The notes beneath the pieces were generated by a model. It did not search any database. It had not been told where the DNA came from and saw only the letters and a program-made list of their open reading frames with translations. The position numbers and the translations under genes were made by a program. DNA of 64,000 bases, from the NCBI RefSeq assembly GCF_004211145.1, contig NZ_SEBS01000006.1:62001-126000 (forward strand), written 5' to 3'. Positions 17,269 through 24,641 of this stretch are shown piece after piece; within the stretch, counting starts at the first letter, position 1, and every line of letters begins with the position of its first letter. This DNA comes from Flavobacterium sp. (GTDB lineage Bacteria > Bacteroidota > Bacteroidia > Flavobacteriales > Flavobacteriaceae).

Positions 17269-17281
17269 TTTTTTTCGTTTC

Positions 17282-17327
17282 GGGTTTAGAGTTTCGGGTT
17301 GGAATCGGTAGCGTAAACTCTAAACCC
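17282..17327. repeat. Perfect 13-bp inverted repeat made of heptads
   Basis: GGGTTTAGAGTTT (17282-17294) and AAACTCTAAACCC (17315-17327) are exact reverse complements with a 20-base loop. The arms contain the same AAACCCT-type 7-mer as the array at 15129. Confidence 0.88.
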
Positions 17328-17335
17328 TTAAACTT

Positions 17336-17758
17336 TCAACCTTTCTCCACGTATTTCTTAAAATTGTCCAGGATCGCCTGCCAACCGCCGCGCTGCATCT
17401 CGATCGGGTTCTGGTTTTCGGCGTCGAAAGTTACCGTAACGTCGACCGAATCGCCTTTCGCATCGAATACGTTTTTGACTTTACGACCGTCGGCCATCGC
17501 GTACGAAATCAAATGATTTTCTTCGACTTCGGTGTAATCGCCCGCAAAATCGAAACTCATGCTGCCGTCTTTTGCCGCCATCGTATAGGAGAAACTTCCG
17601 CCTTCGCGAACATCATTGCTGGCTTTGGGCGCGTGCCAATCATCGGACGGGCTGTTCCAATTCATCACGTGATTCGCATCGTTCCAATAGCTCCAAACTT
17701 TTTCGATCGGCGCATTTACCGTCGCTTTGACTGTAATTTTTTCAAATTTGGTTTCCAT
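17336..17758 (-). CDS. AHSA1/START-like (SRPBCC) protein
   Basis: A 140-residue cytoplasmic protein of the SRPBCC superfamily, which has a helix-grip fold with a deep hydrophobic pocket. The N-terminal ATVNAPIEKVWSYWND and the C-terminal GGWQAILDNFKKYVE are the usual AHSA1-type landmarks, and length is normal. Members bind lipids, aromatic compounds or act as Hsp90 co-chaperone-like proteins; the ligand cannot be read from sequence. A second, dissimilar AHSA1-type protein lies at 19768-20199. A promoter element sits at 17782-17789. Confidence 0.85.
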   Translation of the reverse strand: METKFEKITVKATVNAPIEKVWSYWNDANHVMNWNSPSDDWHAPKASNDVREGGSFSYTMAAKDGSMSFDFAGDYTEVEENHLISYAMADGRKVKNVFDAKGDSVDVTVTFDAENQNPIEMQRGGWQAILDNFKKYVEKG

Positions 17759-17781
17759 GATTAAAGTAATTGATTGCAGTA

Positions 17782-17789
17782 CAAAGATA
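17782..17789 (-). promoter_or_regulatory. Promoter -7 element for the AHSA1-like gene
   Basis: Reverse strand TATCTTTG, exact TAnnTTTG match, 24 bases before the start codon; no clear TTG upstream. Confidence 0.5.
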
Positions 17790-17851
17790 CGGCTGTGGTT
17801 CGCGATCGCGGCTGTGTGAAAGTGACAATTTCATGGTGCGATTGCGCAAAG

Positions 17852-19648
17852 TCACAAAACCTTTTTGACTTTGTATTCGCCCGACGGATCTTTCTGCGTC
17901 ATTCCCGTGACCACATTGTTTTCCACGTTGAATTCGACCGTCGTATCCGGATATTCCTTTAGCGAAAACACGCGTTCCTTTTTTGGGATGAGTTGCATGG
18001 CGGGCGCGCCCGGGAACAAAACCGAGAGTCCATCGCCCTTTGTCGCGACTTCTAGAATTACTCCGTTCGGCAACGTGTATTTTCCCGTGTAGAGCGCGAG
18101 GATTTTCGGGTCTTTCAACGAAGCGTCGGCTTTTTTGGTGAACGTTTGGGTGTTTTCGTCGATCACCATGTCAAAACCTGAAATCTCGCCCTGCGGATCG
18201 GTTCGGAAATTACACGACCAAAGCCCGTCTTCAGGATCGTCGGTCGAATCGAAACGGTCGTAATGATAATGGTTCAAAGGAAGCGAAATGTTGTCGCGCG
18301 TCAATTGATAACCCGTTCCGACTTGGGTAATCGAAATCGTCCCGTAGGCTTCGTTTTCGTAATTTCCGAGGTAATCCTCGAATTTGTGGGACGGCTTCGT
18401 ATCCGGGATTTTAGCTTGTCCCGCTTTGGAACGGCCTTCGGTCCCGGCTTTTTTGCCCGCGAGTCTGTCCTTCAAATAACGTCCGCTCCAGTCGGTTTGC
18501 GTCATTCCAAGCATGCGTTCGAGCACATTGAACGGAATCACGCGCGTCAACGGAACACTTTGCGAACCGATCGCAAACATGATCACGCCGATTTTCTTCT
18601 CGGGCAAATAGGCGATTTGCGAATAAAATCCCGGGAGCGCGCCTCCATGCCAAGTGACTTGCTGGCCGCGGTATACCAAAATGTCGCGACCCATTCCGTA
18701 CATCGGATTCTGGATTTCGGTATAACCTTTGGCGAGATTCGACGCATTCGATTCGGGGATTGAGGGCTGCAAGGTTTGTGCGAGCACTTTCGCGGGCAAA
18801 ACCTGGTTTCCGTTGTATTTTCCTTCGTTCATGAGCGCCGCGAGCCAATGCGACAGATCGTCGATGTTCGAAATGATGCTTCCGCAAGGCCCGACGCCAT
18901 CGGTGTCCGAGTAAAACGGAATTTGCTCGAGCGCATTCGAATCGCGGTTTTCATTGAAAGGCACGCCATAATCGGACTGCTTCATCATGTCGGACGCTGA
19001 AAAGACCGTGCTGTTCATGTCAAGAGGCGCGAAAATGTTCTTGCGCGTGAAGTCTTCCCAAGTCAGGCCCGATTTCATCTCGATGATTTGCCCGACGGCC
19101 GCGTACATCAAATTGTTGTACAGGAATCCTTGGCGAAGCGGTTGGCTCGGTTCGAGGAATTTCAAACGATCGAAAAGTTCCTGCCGATTGAACTTCGATT
19201 TGAACCAAAGCAAATCGTGACGTGAGATTCCGGTTCTGTGGGCGAGCATGTCGCGCAAGGTCACGGAATTGTCGAGTTCGGAATTGTAGAATTTTATCGT
19301 CGGGACCGATTCGCGGATCGGTTTGTCCCACTCGAGTTTTCCCTGATCGACCAACATTCCCGCGGCGACCGTCGTAAACAATTTGGTGTTTGACGCGATC
19401 GGAAACAAAGTTTTTGAAGTCACGGGAAGTTTTTTCGCGTAATCGCGGTAGCCGTAGCCTTTCGCGAAGACGAGTTTCCCGTCGACCACGATGCCGACAC
19501 CGACGCCCGGCGTGTTCCAATCTTTCAGGATTTTGTCCATGTACGCGTCGAAACCCTTGAGTTTCTTATCGACGTCGGTTTGGGCCGAAGCCACGGAAGC
19601 AACCAGCAAAGCCACGACGGCCAGCCGTAAAAACGTAAATTTTTTCAT
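17852..19648 (-). CDS. Secreted serine hydrolase (beta-lactamase class C family)
   Basis: A 598-residue protein of the beta-lactamase/transpeptidase-like family, exported by a signal peptide (MKKFTFLRLAVVALLVASVASAQ). The nucleophile motif SxxK is S86-N-T-K89 (FPIASNTKLFTT). A Y-x-N (YNN) lies in the middle region, and the third motif is HGG in WHGGALPGFYSQ. After about residue 400 there is a DUF3471-like beta domain. The family includes esterases, D-aminopeptidases and peptidases; the substrate is unknown. The frame extends to 19810, but the signal peptide fixes the start at 19648, and the extension would overlap the next gene. The leader contains a TATCTTTA element, one base off consensus. 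Confidence 0.9.
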   Translation of the reverse strand: MKKFTFLRLAVVALLVASVASAQTDVDKKLKGFDAYMDKILKDWNTPGVGVGIVVDGKLVFAKGYGYRDYAKKLPVTSKTLFPIASNTKLFTTVAAGMLVDQGKLEWDKPIRESVPTIKFYNSELDNSVTLRDMLAHRTGISRHDLLWFKSKFNRQELFDRLKFLEPSQPLRQGFLYNNLMYAAVGQIIEMKSGLTWEDFTRKNIFAPLDMNSTVFSASDMMKQSDYGVPFNENRDSNALEQIPFYSDTDGVGPCGSIISNIDDLSHWLAALMNEGKYNGNQVLPAKVLAQTLQPSIPESNASNLAKGYTEIQNPMYGMGRDILVYRGQQVTWHGGALPGFYSQIAYLPEKKIGVIMFAIGSQSVPLTRVIPFNVLERMLGMTQTDWSGRYLKDRLAGKKAGTEGRSKAGQAKIPDTKPSHKFEDYLGNYENEAYGTISITQVGTGYQLTRDNISLPLNHYHYDRFDSTDDPEDGLWSCNFRTDPQGEISGFDMVIDENTQTFTKKADASLKDPKILALYTGKYTLPNGVILEVATKGDGLSVLFPGAPAMQLIPKKERVFSLKEYPDTTVEFNVENNVVTGMTQKDPSGEYKVKKVL

Positions 19649-19767
19649 GATTGTGTTTGTTAAGCAGTTTAAAGATAGTGCTTTACAATTATTAGAGATA
19701 AAAAAATATACGAAAGACGGAATTTTTATACGAACGACATTATTATTGTCTATTGGTATTTTATTAT

Positions 19768-20199
19768 TTATTCGATGTAGTCGGCGAACGCCTGGATGAA
19801 ATGCGTCCAACCGCCGTTGAAGCTGCCCGGTTCGAAATTCGGGTCACCGTTGGCTTGGAAACTTTCGAGTCCGGAATGTGTGAGCGTGAGTTTCGTGCCT
19901 CGCTCGACGCTTTCGATTTCGAAGCTTAATGTCGAATCGCCTTCAATTGCGGGATACAGCCATTTGTAGGCGATTTTTTTGTTTTCGATGACTTCGGTCA
20001 CGATCCAGCGATGTAGATAGGGTTTGCCTTCGGGACCGGCTTCGAATTCGGTCGTGAATCCGATTTCGGGCTTGAAATCCGCGAGCATCGGGAAATACCA
20101 TTGGCGCATTTGTTCGATTTCGGTGAGTGCTTTCCAGACTTTTGAAATCGGCGCGTCATAGGTGCGCGTTAAAACGATTGCTTGCTGTGATTTTTCCAT
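19768..20199 (-). CDS. AHSA1/START-like (SRPBCC) protein
   Basis: A 143-residue SRPBCC protein. It has the N-terminal VLTRTYDAPISKVWKALTE and MRQWYFP signatures and the C-terminal NGGWTHFIQAFADYIE typical of AHSA1-domain proteins. No signal peptide, so it is cytoplasmic. It probably binds a small hydrophobic ligand, as the family does; the ligand is unknown. It is only distantly similar to the AHSA1 protein at 17336-17758, so the pair is not a recent duplication. It has its own promoter element at 20234-20241. Confidence 0.87.
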   Translation of the reverse strand: MEKSQQAIVLTRTYDAPISKVWKALTEIEQMRQWYFPMLADFKPEIGFTTEFEAGPEGKPYLHRWIVTEVIENKKIAYKWLYPAIEGDSTLSFEIESVERGTKLTLTHSGLESFQANGDPNFEPGSFNGGWTHFIQAFADYIE

Positions 20200-20233
20200 G
20201 GTTGTATCTTTTTGTCCGATGACCGTTTGGATG

Positions 20234-20241
20234 CAAAAATA
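20234..20241 (-). promoter_or_regulatory. Promoter -7 element for the second AHSA1-like gene
   Basis: Reverse strand TATTTTTG, exact TAnnTTTG match. A TTG lies 24 bases further upstream, slightly beyond the usual spacing. Confidence 0.5.
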
Positions 20242-20362
20242 AGAAACCGTCGACTACATCACTTTCAATGTCATTCGAAAAATCCGTTCACGAATCAGCC
20301 AAAAACCAAAAATAACTCTTTGACCCGGCCATTTCTGTTCGTCCGTGTCAAAGAATTTCTAA

Positions 20363-20731
20363 TCAATGGAAGTCGTCGTAGAAGAATTGCTCGGCTACGA
20401 TCTTGCCATCGCGAACTTCAAAAACACCAATTTCCTCTTTCAATTTCCGCGACCCTTTTATGGTAACGTCCATTCCCATCGCGCACGCGAAATGGAATGT
20501 CGAAACGATCGGGGCTTTGCAAAATCCCGAGTGGAATTCATCGACGAGTTCGAAGAAAATTTTTTCTTTTTCCTTGTAGGCTTTCGTGCCTTCGACGCGC
20601 AAGGGGACGTTCGAATCGTTCTCGGGCTCTATGCTTACGATGTCGGGTGAATACAGTTCGTTGATGATTTGCTCATTTTGGCCGGTTTGTGCCAGTTCGT
20701 AATAACGGTCGGCGACTTGTTGTGTTGTCAT
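20363..20731 (-). CDS. SnoaL/NTF2-like protein
   Basis: A 122-residue protein of the NTF2-like fold. The N-terminal helix (TTQQVADRYYELAQTGQNEQ) leads into ELYSPDIVSIEP, and the C-terminal strands (IGVFEVRDGKIVAEQFFYD) are typical of SnoaL-like proteins annotated in Bacteroidetes. These are small isomerase-like or ligand-binding proteins; no catalytic pair can be assigned here. The frame extends to 20800, but the ATG at 20731 starts the conserved fold and lies just after the TAACTTTG promoter element at 20758-20765. Confidence 0.83.
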   Translation of the reverse strand: MTTQQVADRYYELAQTGQNEQIINELYSPDIVSIEPENDSNVPLRVEGTKAYKEKEKIFFELVDEFHSGFCKAPIVSTFHFACAMGMDVTIKGSRKLKEEIGVFEVRDGKIVAEQFFYDDFH

Positions 20732-20757
20732 GATTTCTTTTTTTATCGTTGATACGG

Positions 20758-20765
20758 CAAAGTTA
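20758..20765 (-). promoter_or_regulatory. Promoter -7 element for the SnoaL-like gene
   Basis: Reverse strand TAACTTTG, exact TAnnTTTG match, between the end of the WYL regulator gene and the start at 20731. Confidence 0.5.
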
Positions 20766-20796
20766 AACGGCCGATGTGACAACAGTGTGGCAAGGG

Positions 20797-21504
20797 TCAT
20801 TCATTGCCGTATATTTTTTTCAGGTAGTGTTCAAACGTCACGTTCTGTGGAACGAAATTTTGGTCGGTGTACGAAAGTGACTCGATTCTCTTGAGGGAGA
20901 ACGACCGAAAATCGTCTCGTGACCTGCAGAAGGCGATCAATACCCATTCGTCGTTCGAATTGCTGTACAACGCAAACGGTTCGAGTTCTCGCGTGGACGA
21001 TTCGTTCGCGGCGTTTGTGTATTGAATTTTGATTACGATATGTTCGATAAGCGCTTTTTGGATGTGCAGTAAATTTTGACTCTTGGCGCCGTTCTCGGTG
21101 TAGAATTTCGTGATCGCGACTTTGTGTTCGAGGTTTTCGATTCGCTTCTTGAGCCGATTCGGAAGCACGGCCTTAATTTTTTGTGTCGCCGACCTAAACC
21201 CGTCGATCAGCGACTGATCCTTGCTCGCCATCACCAACAATTGCGCGGTCATTATCGCGTTCGCTTCGTTTTCAGAGAACATGATAGGCGGAATCCGATA
21301 ACCGTCCATTAACGTGTAACCGCGTCCTTCTTCGGTCACAATCGGAACGCCCGCTTTTTCAAGCGCCCTGATGTCGCGATAGATCGTCCTCGTGGAAACG
21401 TTGAATTCATCGGCGAGAAATTGCGCGGTCAACAGGCTTTTGGATTGCAACTGAATCAAAATCGCGGTAAGTCTTGAAACTCTTTTCGTATCGTTGTCGG
21501 TCAT
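20797..21504 (-). CDS. YafY-type HTH/WYL transcriptional regulator
   Basis: A 235-residue regulator. Residues 1-60 form an HTH_11 domain (LLTAQFLADEFNVSTRTIYR) followed by the wing with GRGYTLMDGYRIPPIMFS. The C-terminal WYL-like domain spans about 135-215 (EWVLIAFCRSRDDFRSFSLKRI); the usual W-Y-L appears as W-V-L. WYL domains sense ligands, often nucleic acid or small molecules, and control stress genes. It is the first gene of the leftward run 21504-17336, so it may control those small proteins, though most have separate promoter elements. It is divergent from the CotH-like gene. Confidence 0.88.
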   Translation of the reverse strand: MTDNDTKRVSRLTAILIQLQSKSLLTAQFLADEFNVSTRTIYRDIRALEKAGVPIVTEEGRGYTLMDGYRIPPIMFSENEANAIMTAQLLVMASKDQSLIDGFRSATQKIKAVLPNRLKKRIENLEHKVAITKFYTENGAKSQNLLHIQKALIEHIVIKIQYTNAANESSTRELEPFALYSNSNDEWVLIAFCRSRDDFRSFSLKRIESLSYTDQNFVPQNVTFEHYLKKIYGNE

Positions 21505-21559
21505 CTTTTAATGTGCGGCTGTCGTTAAAAATAGCAGTTAACAATTTAGTAATATTAGT

Positions 21560-21567
21560 TACATTTG
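21560..21567 (+). promoter_or_regulatory. Promoter -7 element for the CotH-like/K+ channel operon
   Basis: TACATTTG, exact TAnnTTTG match, 20 bases before the ATG at 21587. No clear TTG in the expected upstream position. Confidence 0.5.
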
Positions 21568-21586
21568 TTCACCTAAAAATCTCAAA

Positions 21587-23638
21587 ATGAGCCAACTTTT
21601 CCCAAAATTGAAATGGTCGATATTCGTCCTTTTTTTGCTGATGCTGGCGTCGCATAAAGTTTCGGCCCAAACGTTTACCGACAGTAATTTACCGATCGTA
21701 ATCATAAACACCGACATCGATCCCGACACGAATCAACCGTCTGAGATCGTCGACGATCCGCGCGTGCTCGCAAACATGAAAATCATCAAACGTCCTGACG
21801 GAACGCGCAATTACATGACCGACCAAAGCAATTCGGCGTTCTTGAATTACGACGGTCGCATAGACATCGAGATCCGCGGTTCGACCTCCCAAAGTCTCGA
21901 CAAAAAGCCATACGGTCTCACGACGCGTCTGGCCGACAATGTGTCGAACAACAACGTGAGCCTGCTCGGAATGCCGAGTGAGAACGATTGGGTCTTGAAC
22001 AGTTTGGCGTTCGACCAATCGATGCTTCGCGATTATCTGTCGTACAATTTGGCGCGACTCATGGGCAATTATGCGCCTCGCACCCAATATTGCGAGGTCG
22101 TCATAAACGGCGATTACAAAGGTTTGTACATGTTGCAGGAAAAGATAAAGGCCGACACGAATCGCGTGAACGTGGTCAAAATTACAACGGCCGACACGGC
22201 TGTTCCGAACGTCACCGGCGGCTACATCACGAAAGCCGACAAAACCACGGGAGGCGATCCGGTTGCCTGGTATATGGATTCCTACGATGGCGATACGGCT
22301 TTCATACACGAACTACCCAAACCTGAAGATGTGACGCCTTTGCAAAATACGTACATCCACGGTCAATTCAATTCGTTGCAAACCGCGGCCGGGCTGGACA
22401 ATATCAGCATCAGTTCAGGATTTCCGTCGCTGATCGACATTCCGTCGTTCGTGGATTTCATGATCAGCAGCGAATATGCGTCGAACGTGGATTCGTACCA
22501 ATTCAGTACGTATTTTCACAAGGATCGCGCGGGGAAATTACGTGCCGGGCCTATCTGGGATTACAACCTGACTTACGGCAATGATCTTGGCGGAATGCCG
22601 GGTCGCAGCGAATTCGACGTATGGCAGTTCGACAACGGCGATAACACGGGCGCCAAATTCTGGAAAGACCTTTTTGACAACCCGACGTTCAAATGTTACC
22701 TGTCCAAGCGCTTCCACGACCTGACGCAGCCCGGACAGCCGTTGCGACACAACAACATCGTGACGTTCATCGACCAAACTGTCGTATTGATTTCAGAGGC
22801 CGAGGCACGCGACGACCAACGTTGGAATTCCGTCACGAACTGGCCCAACCAGATCAATTATGTAAAAACGTGGTTGCTCAACCGCATCACGTGGATGACC
22901 AACAACATCGGCCCGTACACGAATTGCAGCCCGACGGTTCCGCAGCTCGTGATCAATCGCATCAATTACAATCCGGGAACTTTTGGTTCGTTTCCCGTGA
23001 GCAACGATCAGGAATTCATCGAGATCAAGAATGCCGGTTCGACCACGGTTACGTTGACGGGAATTTACTTCAGTTACCTTGGGATTTCATACAATTTCCC
23101 GAACAATTCAACACTGGGCGCGGGGCAAAGCGCGTTCATAGCGAGCAACACCGCGACGTTTCAGAGCCGTTACGGTTTTGCCGCATTCGGGCAATTCACG
23201 CGCAATTTGTCGAACAACACCCAAAAACTCGTGCTTGCCGACGCTTGGGGAAATGTGATTGATATTGTGGAATACGACGACGACGCGCCTTGGCCGAACG
23301 CTGACGGAAACGGTTCGTACCTGCAATTGACGAGTACAAGCCTCGACAACGCTTTGGCTTCGAGTTGGATCGCGACATCGTCGAGTTTGGAAGCGCCGCA
23401 GTTTTCGGTTTCGACAGTCCAGTTGTTTCCGAATCCGACTAACGGGTTTGTGAACGTCTCGGCCTCGTCTGAAATTTCGGCGATCAATATTTTCGACATC
23501 AGTGGCCGACTCGTGAAAACGCTGGCTGCGAATTCGTCGGAAATTCAAATCGACCTTAACGGTTTCACAAGCGGAATTTACCTGCTCGACATCAAATCAA
23601 TAAATGGTTCAAGCATACAAAAGGTCGTGAAACAGTAA
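21587..23638 (+). CDS. Secreted CotH kinase-like protein with lamin-tail and T9SS domains
   Basis: A 683-residue exported protein. A signal peptide ends near residue 28 (SHKVSAQ). A CotH-type domain spans about 60-430; its landmarks are the RGSTSQSLDKKPYG motif, YLMLQEKI-like core (YMLQEKIKADTNRV) and AGPIWDYNLTYGN, which resembles the metal-binding site of CotH protein kinases. A lamin-tail (LTD) domain spans about 455-580 (INYNPG, QEFIEIKNAG, YDDDAPWP). The last about 75 residues are a T9SS signal (LFPNPTNGFVNV, GIYLLDI, VVKQ). CotH of Bacillus phosphorylates spore coat proteins; the target of this family in Bacteroidetes is unknown. Its TAA overlaps the ATG of the K+ channel gene (TAATG). 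Confidence 0.9.
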   Translation: MSQLFPKLKWSIFVLFLLMLASHKVSAQTFTDSNLPIVIINTDIDPDTNQPSEIVDDPRVLANMKIIKRPDGTRNYMTDQSNSAFLNYDGRIDIEIRGSTSQSLDKKPYGLTTRLADNVSNNNVSLLGMPSENDWVLNSLAFDQSMLRDYLSYNLARLMGNYAPRTQYCEVVINGDYKGLYMLQEKIKADTNRVNVVKITTADTAVPNVTGGYITKADKTTGGDPVAWYMDSYDGDTAFIHELPKPEDVTPLQNTYIHGQFNSLQTAAGLDNISISSGFPSLIDIPSFVDFMISSEYASNVDSYQFSTYFHKDRAGKLRAGPIWDYNLTYGNDLGGMPGRSEFDVWQFDNGDNTGAKFWKDLFDNPTFKCYLSKRFHDLTQPGQPLRHNNIVTFIDQTVVLISEAEARDDQRWNSVTNWPNQINYVKTWLLNRITWMTNNIGPYTNCSPTVPQLVINRINYNPGTFGSFPVSNDQEFIEIKNAGSTTVTLTGIYFSYLGISYNFPNNSTLGAGQSAFIASNTATFQSRYGFAAFGQFTRNLSNNTQKLVLADAWGNVIDIVEYDDDAPWPNADGNGSYLQLTSTSLDNALASSWIATSSSLEAPQFSVSTVQLFPNPTNGFVNVSASSEISAINIFDISGRLVKTLAANSSEIQIDLNGFTSGIYLLDIKSINGSSIQKVVKQ

Positions 23639-24600
23639 TGGCGATATTCAAAAAGGTGAACGAAAACGCGAAAGCGACCGAGAATTCCGGTTACGGAACG
23701 AATCCGTCGAACTACGGCGGACGCTTCATAAACAAGGACGGTTCGTCAAACGTCGTCAAGCGCGGCATGCCTTTCTTGAACCGGATCAGTTGGTATCACA
23801 CGCTTATCGACATGCCGACGTGGAAATTCCTATGCGTGCTTTTCTTGTTTTACACGGGAATCAATTTCTTTTTCGCCTGCCTTTACTACGGAATCGGCGT
23901 GGAATCTCTCGACGGCATCGAGAAAGGCGGAGCGGAATGGGTAAAATTCGGGAAGGCGTATTTTTTCAGTGCCCAGACGTTTACGACAGTCGGATACGGC
24001 CACATCAGCCCGAACGGATTTTTCACGAGCGCACTCGCGGCCACCGAAGCGCTCACGGGTTTGTTGAGTTTCGCGATCGCGACGGGTTTGTTCTACGGCC
24101 GATTCAGCAAGCCGCGCGCTTTCCTGAAATTTTCGGATAAAGCGGTCGTCGCGCCTTATCGTGACAAAACGGGTTTTATGGTTCGTCTCGCGCCTTTCAA
24201 AAATACCAATCTGCTTGACGCCGAAGCCAAGATGACCTTGGGAATGAGCGTCGAGGAAAACGGTTCGGTCACGAATAAATTCTATGTGCTCGATCTCGAG
24301 ATGCAACGCATCAATGCGCTTACCTTGAGTTGGACGTTGGTGCATCCGATCACCGAGGAAAGCCCGTTCTTCGGGTTCTCGAAAGATGATTTCGAAAAAC
24401 TCGAAGGCGAAGTCATCGTTTACGTGAAGGCGTTCGACGACATGTTCAGCACGACGGTTTCGGCGCGGACTTCATATACGTTCGGGGAAATCGTGTACGG
24501 CTCGAAGTTCGAGTTGATGTATTCGGAAAATGAAACCAACACGACCACGATTTTACATTTGGATAAGCTCGATTCACTTCGGGAAGTTCCGATGCCATAA
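23638..24600 (+). CDS. Inward-rectifier potassium channel (KirBac type)
   Basis: A 320-residue channel subunit that would assemble as a tetramer in the inner membrane. An amphipathic slide-helix region (about 48-60) precedes TM1 (62-84). The pore helix and selectivity filter TVGYG are at 117-121, TM2 is about 130-154, and an immunoglobulin-like cytoplasmic domain fills 160-310, as in KirBac1.1. K+ selectivity follows from the filter. Direction and gating in the cell are not predictable. The gene starts inside the stop codon of the CotH-like gene, so translation is coupled. A strong terminator follows at 24605-24637. Confidence 0.93.
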   Translation: MAIFKKVNENAKATENSGYGTNPSNYGGRFINKDGSSNVVKRGMPFLNRISWYHTLIDMPTWKFLCVLFLFYTGINFFFACLYYGIGVESLDGIEKGGAEWVKFGKAYFFSAQTFTTVGYGHISPNGFFTSALAATEALTGLLSFAIATGLFYGRFSKPRAFLKFSDKAVVAPYRDKTGFMVRLAPFKNTNLLDAEAKMTLGMSVEENGSVTNKFYVLDLEMQRINALTLSWTLVHPITEESPFFGFSKDDFEKLEGEVIVYVKAFDDMFSTTVSARTSYTFGEIVYGSKFELMYSENETNTTTILHLDKLDSLREVPMP

Positions 24601-24604
24601 AATT

Positions 24605-24637
24605 AAAAAGCCGCTAAATCGAAGCGGCTTTTTTTTG
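24605..24637. terminator. Bidirectional terminator between K+ channel and FG-GAP genes
   Basis: AAAAAGCCGCT and AGCGGCTTTTT form an 11-bp stem with a 7-base loop and T runs on both strands. It serves the rightward channel gene and the leftward gene at 24642-26642. Confidence 0.88.
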
Positions 24638-24641
24638 CGTT

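Noticed and set aside
17160..17270. Plus-strand small RNA ending at the T run near 17261
   Set aside because: The hairpin is good, but I found no promoter on the plus strand in front of it; kept only as a terminator-like hairpin.
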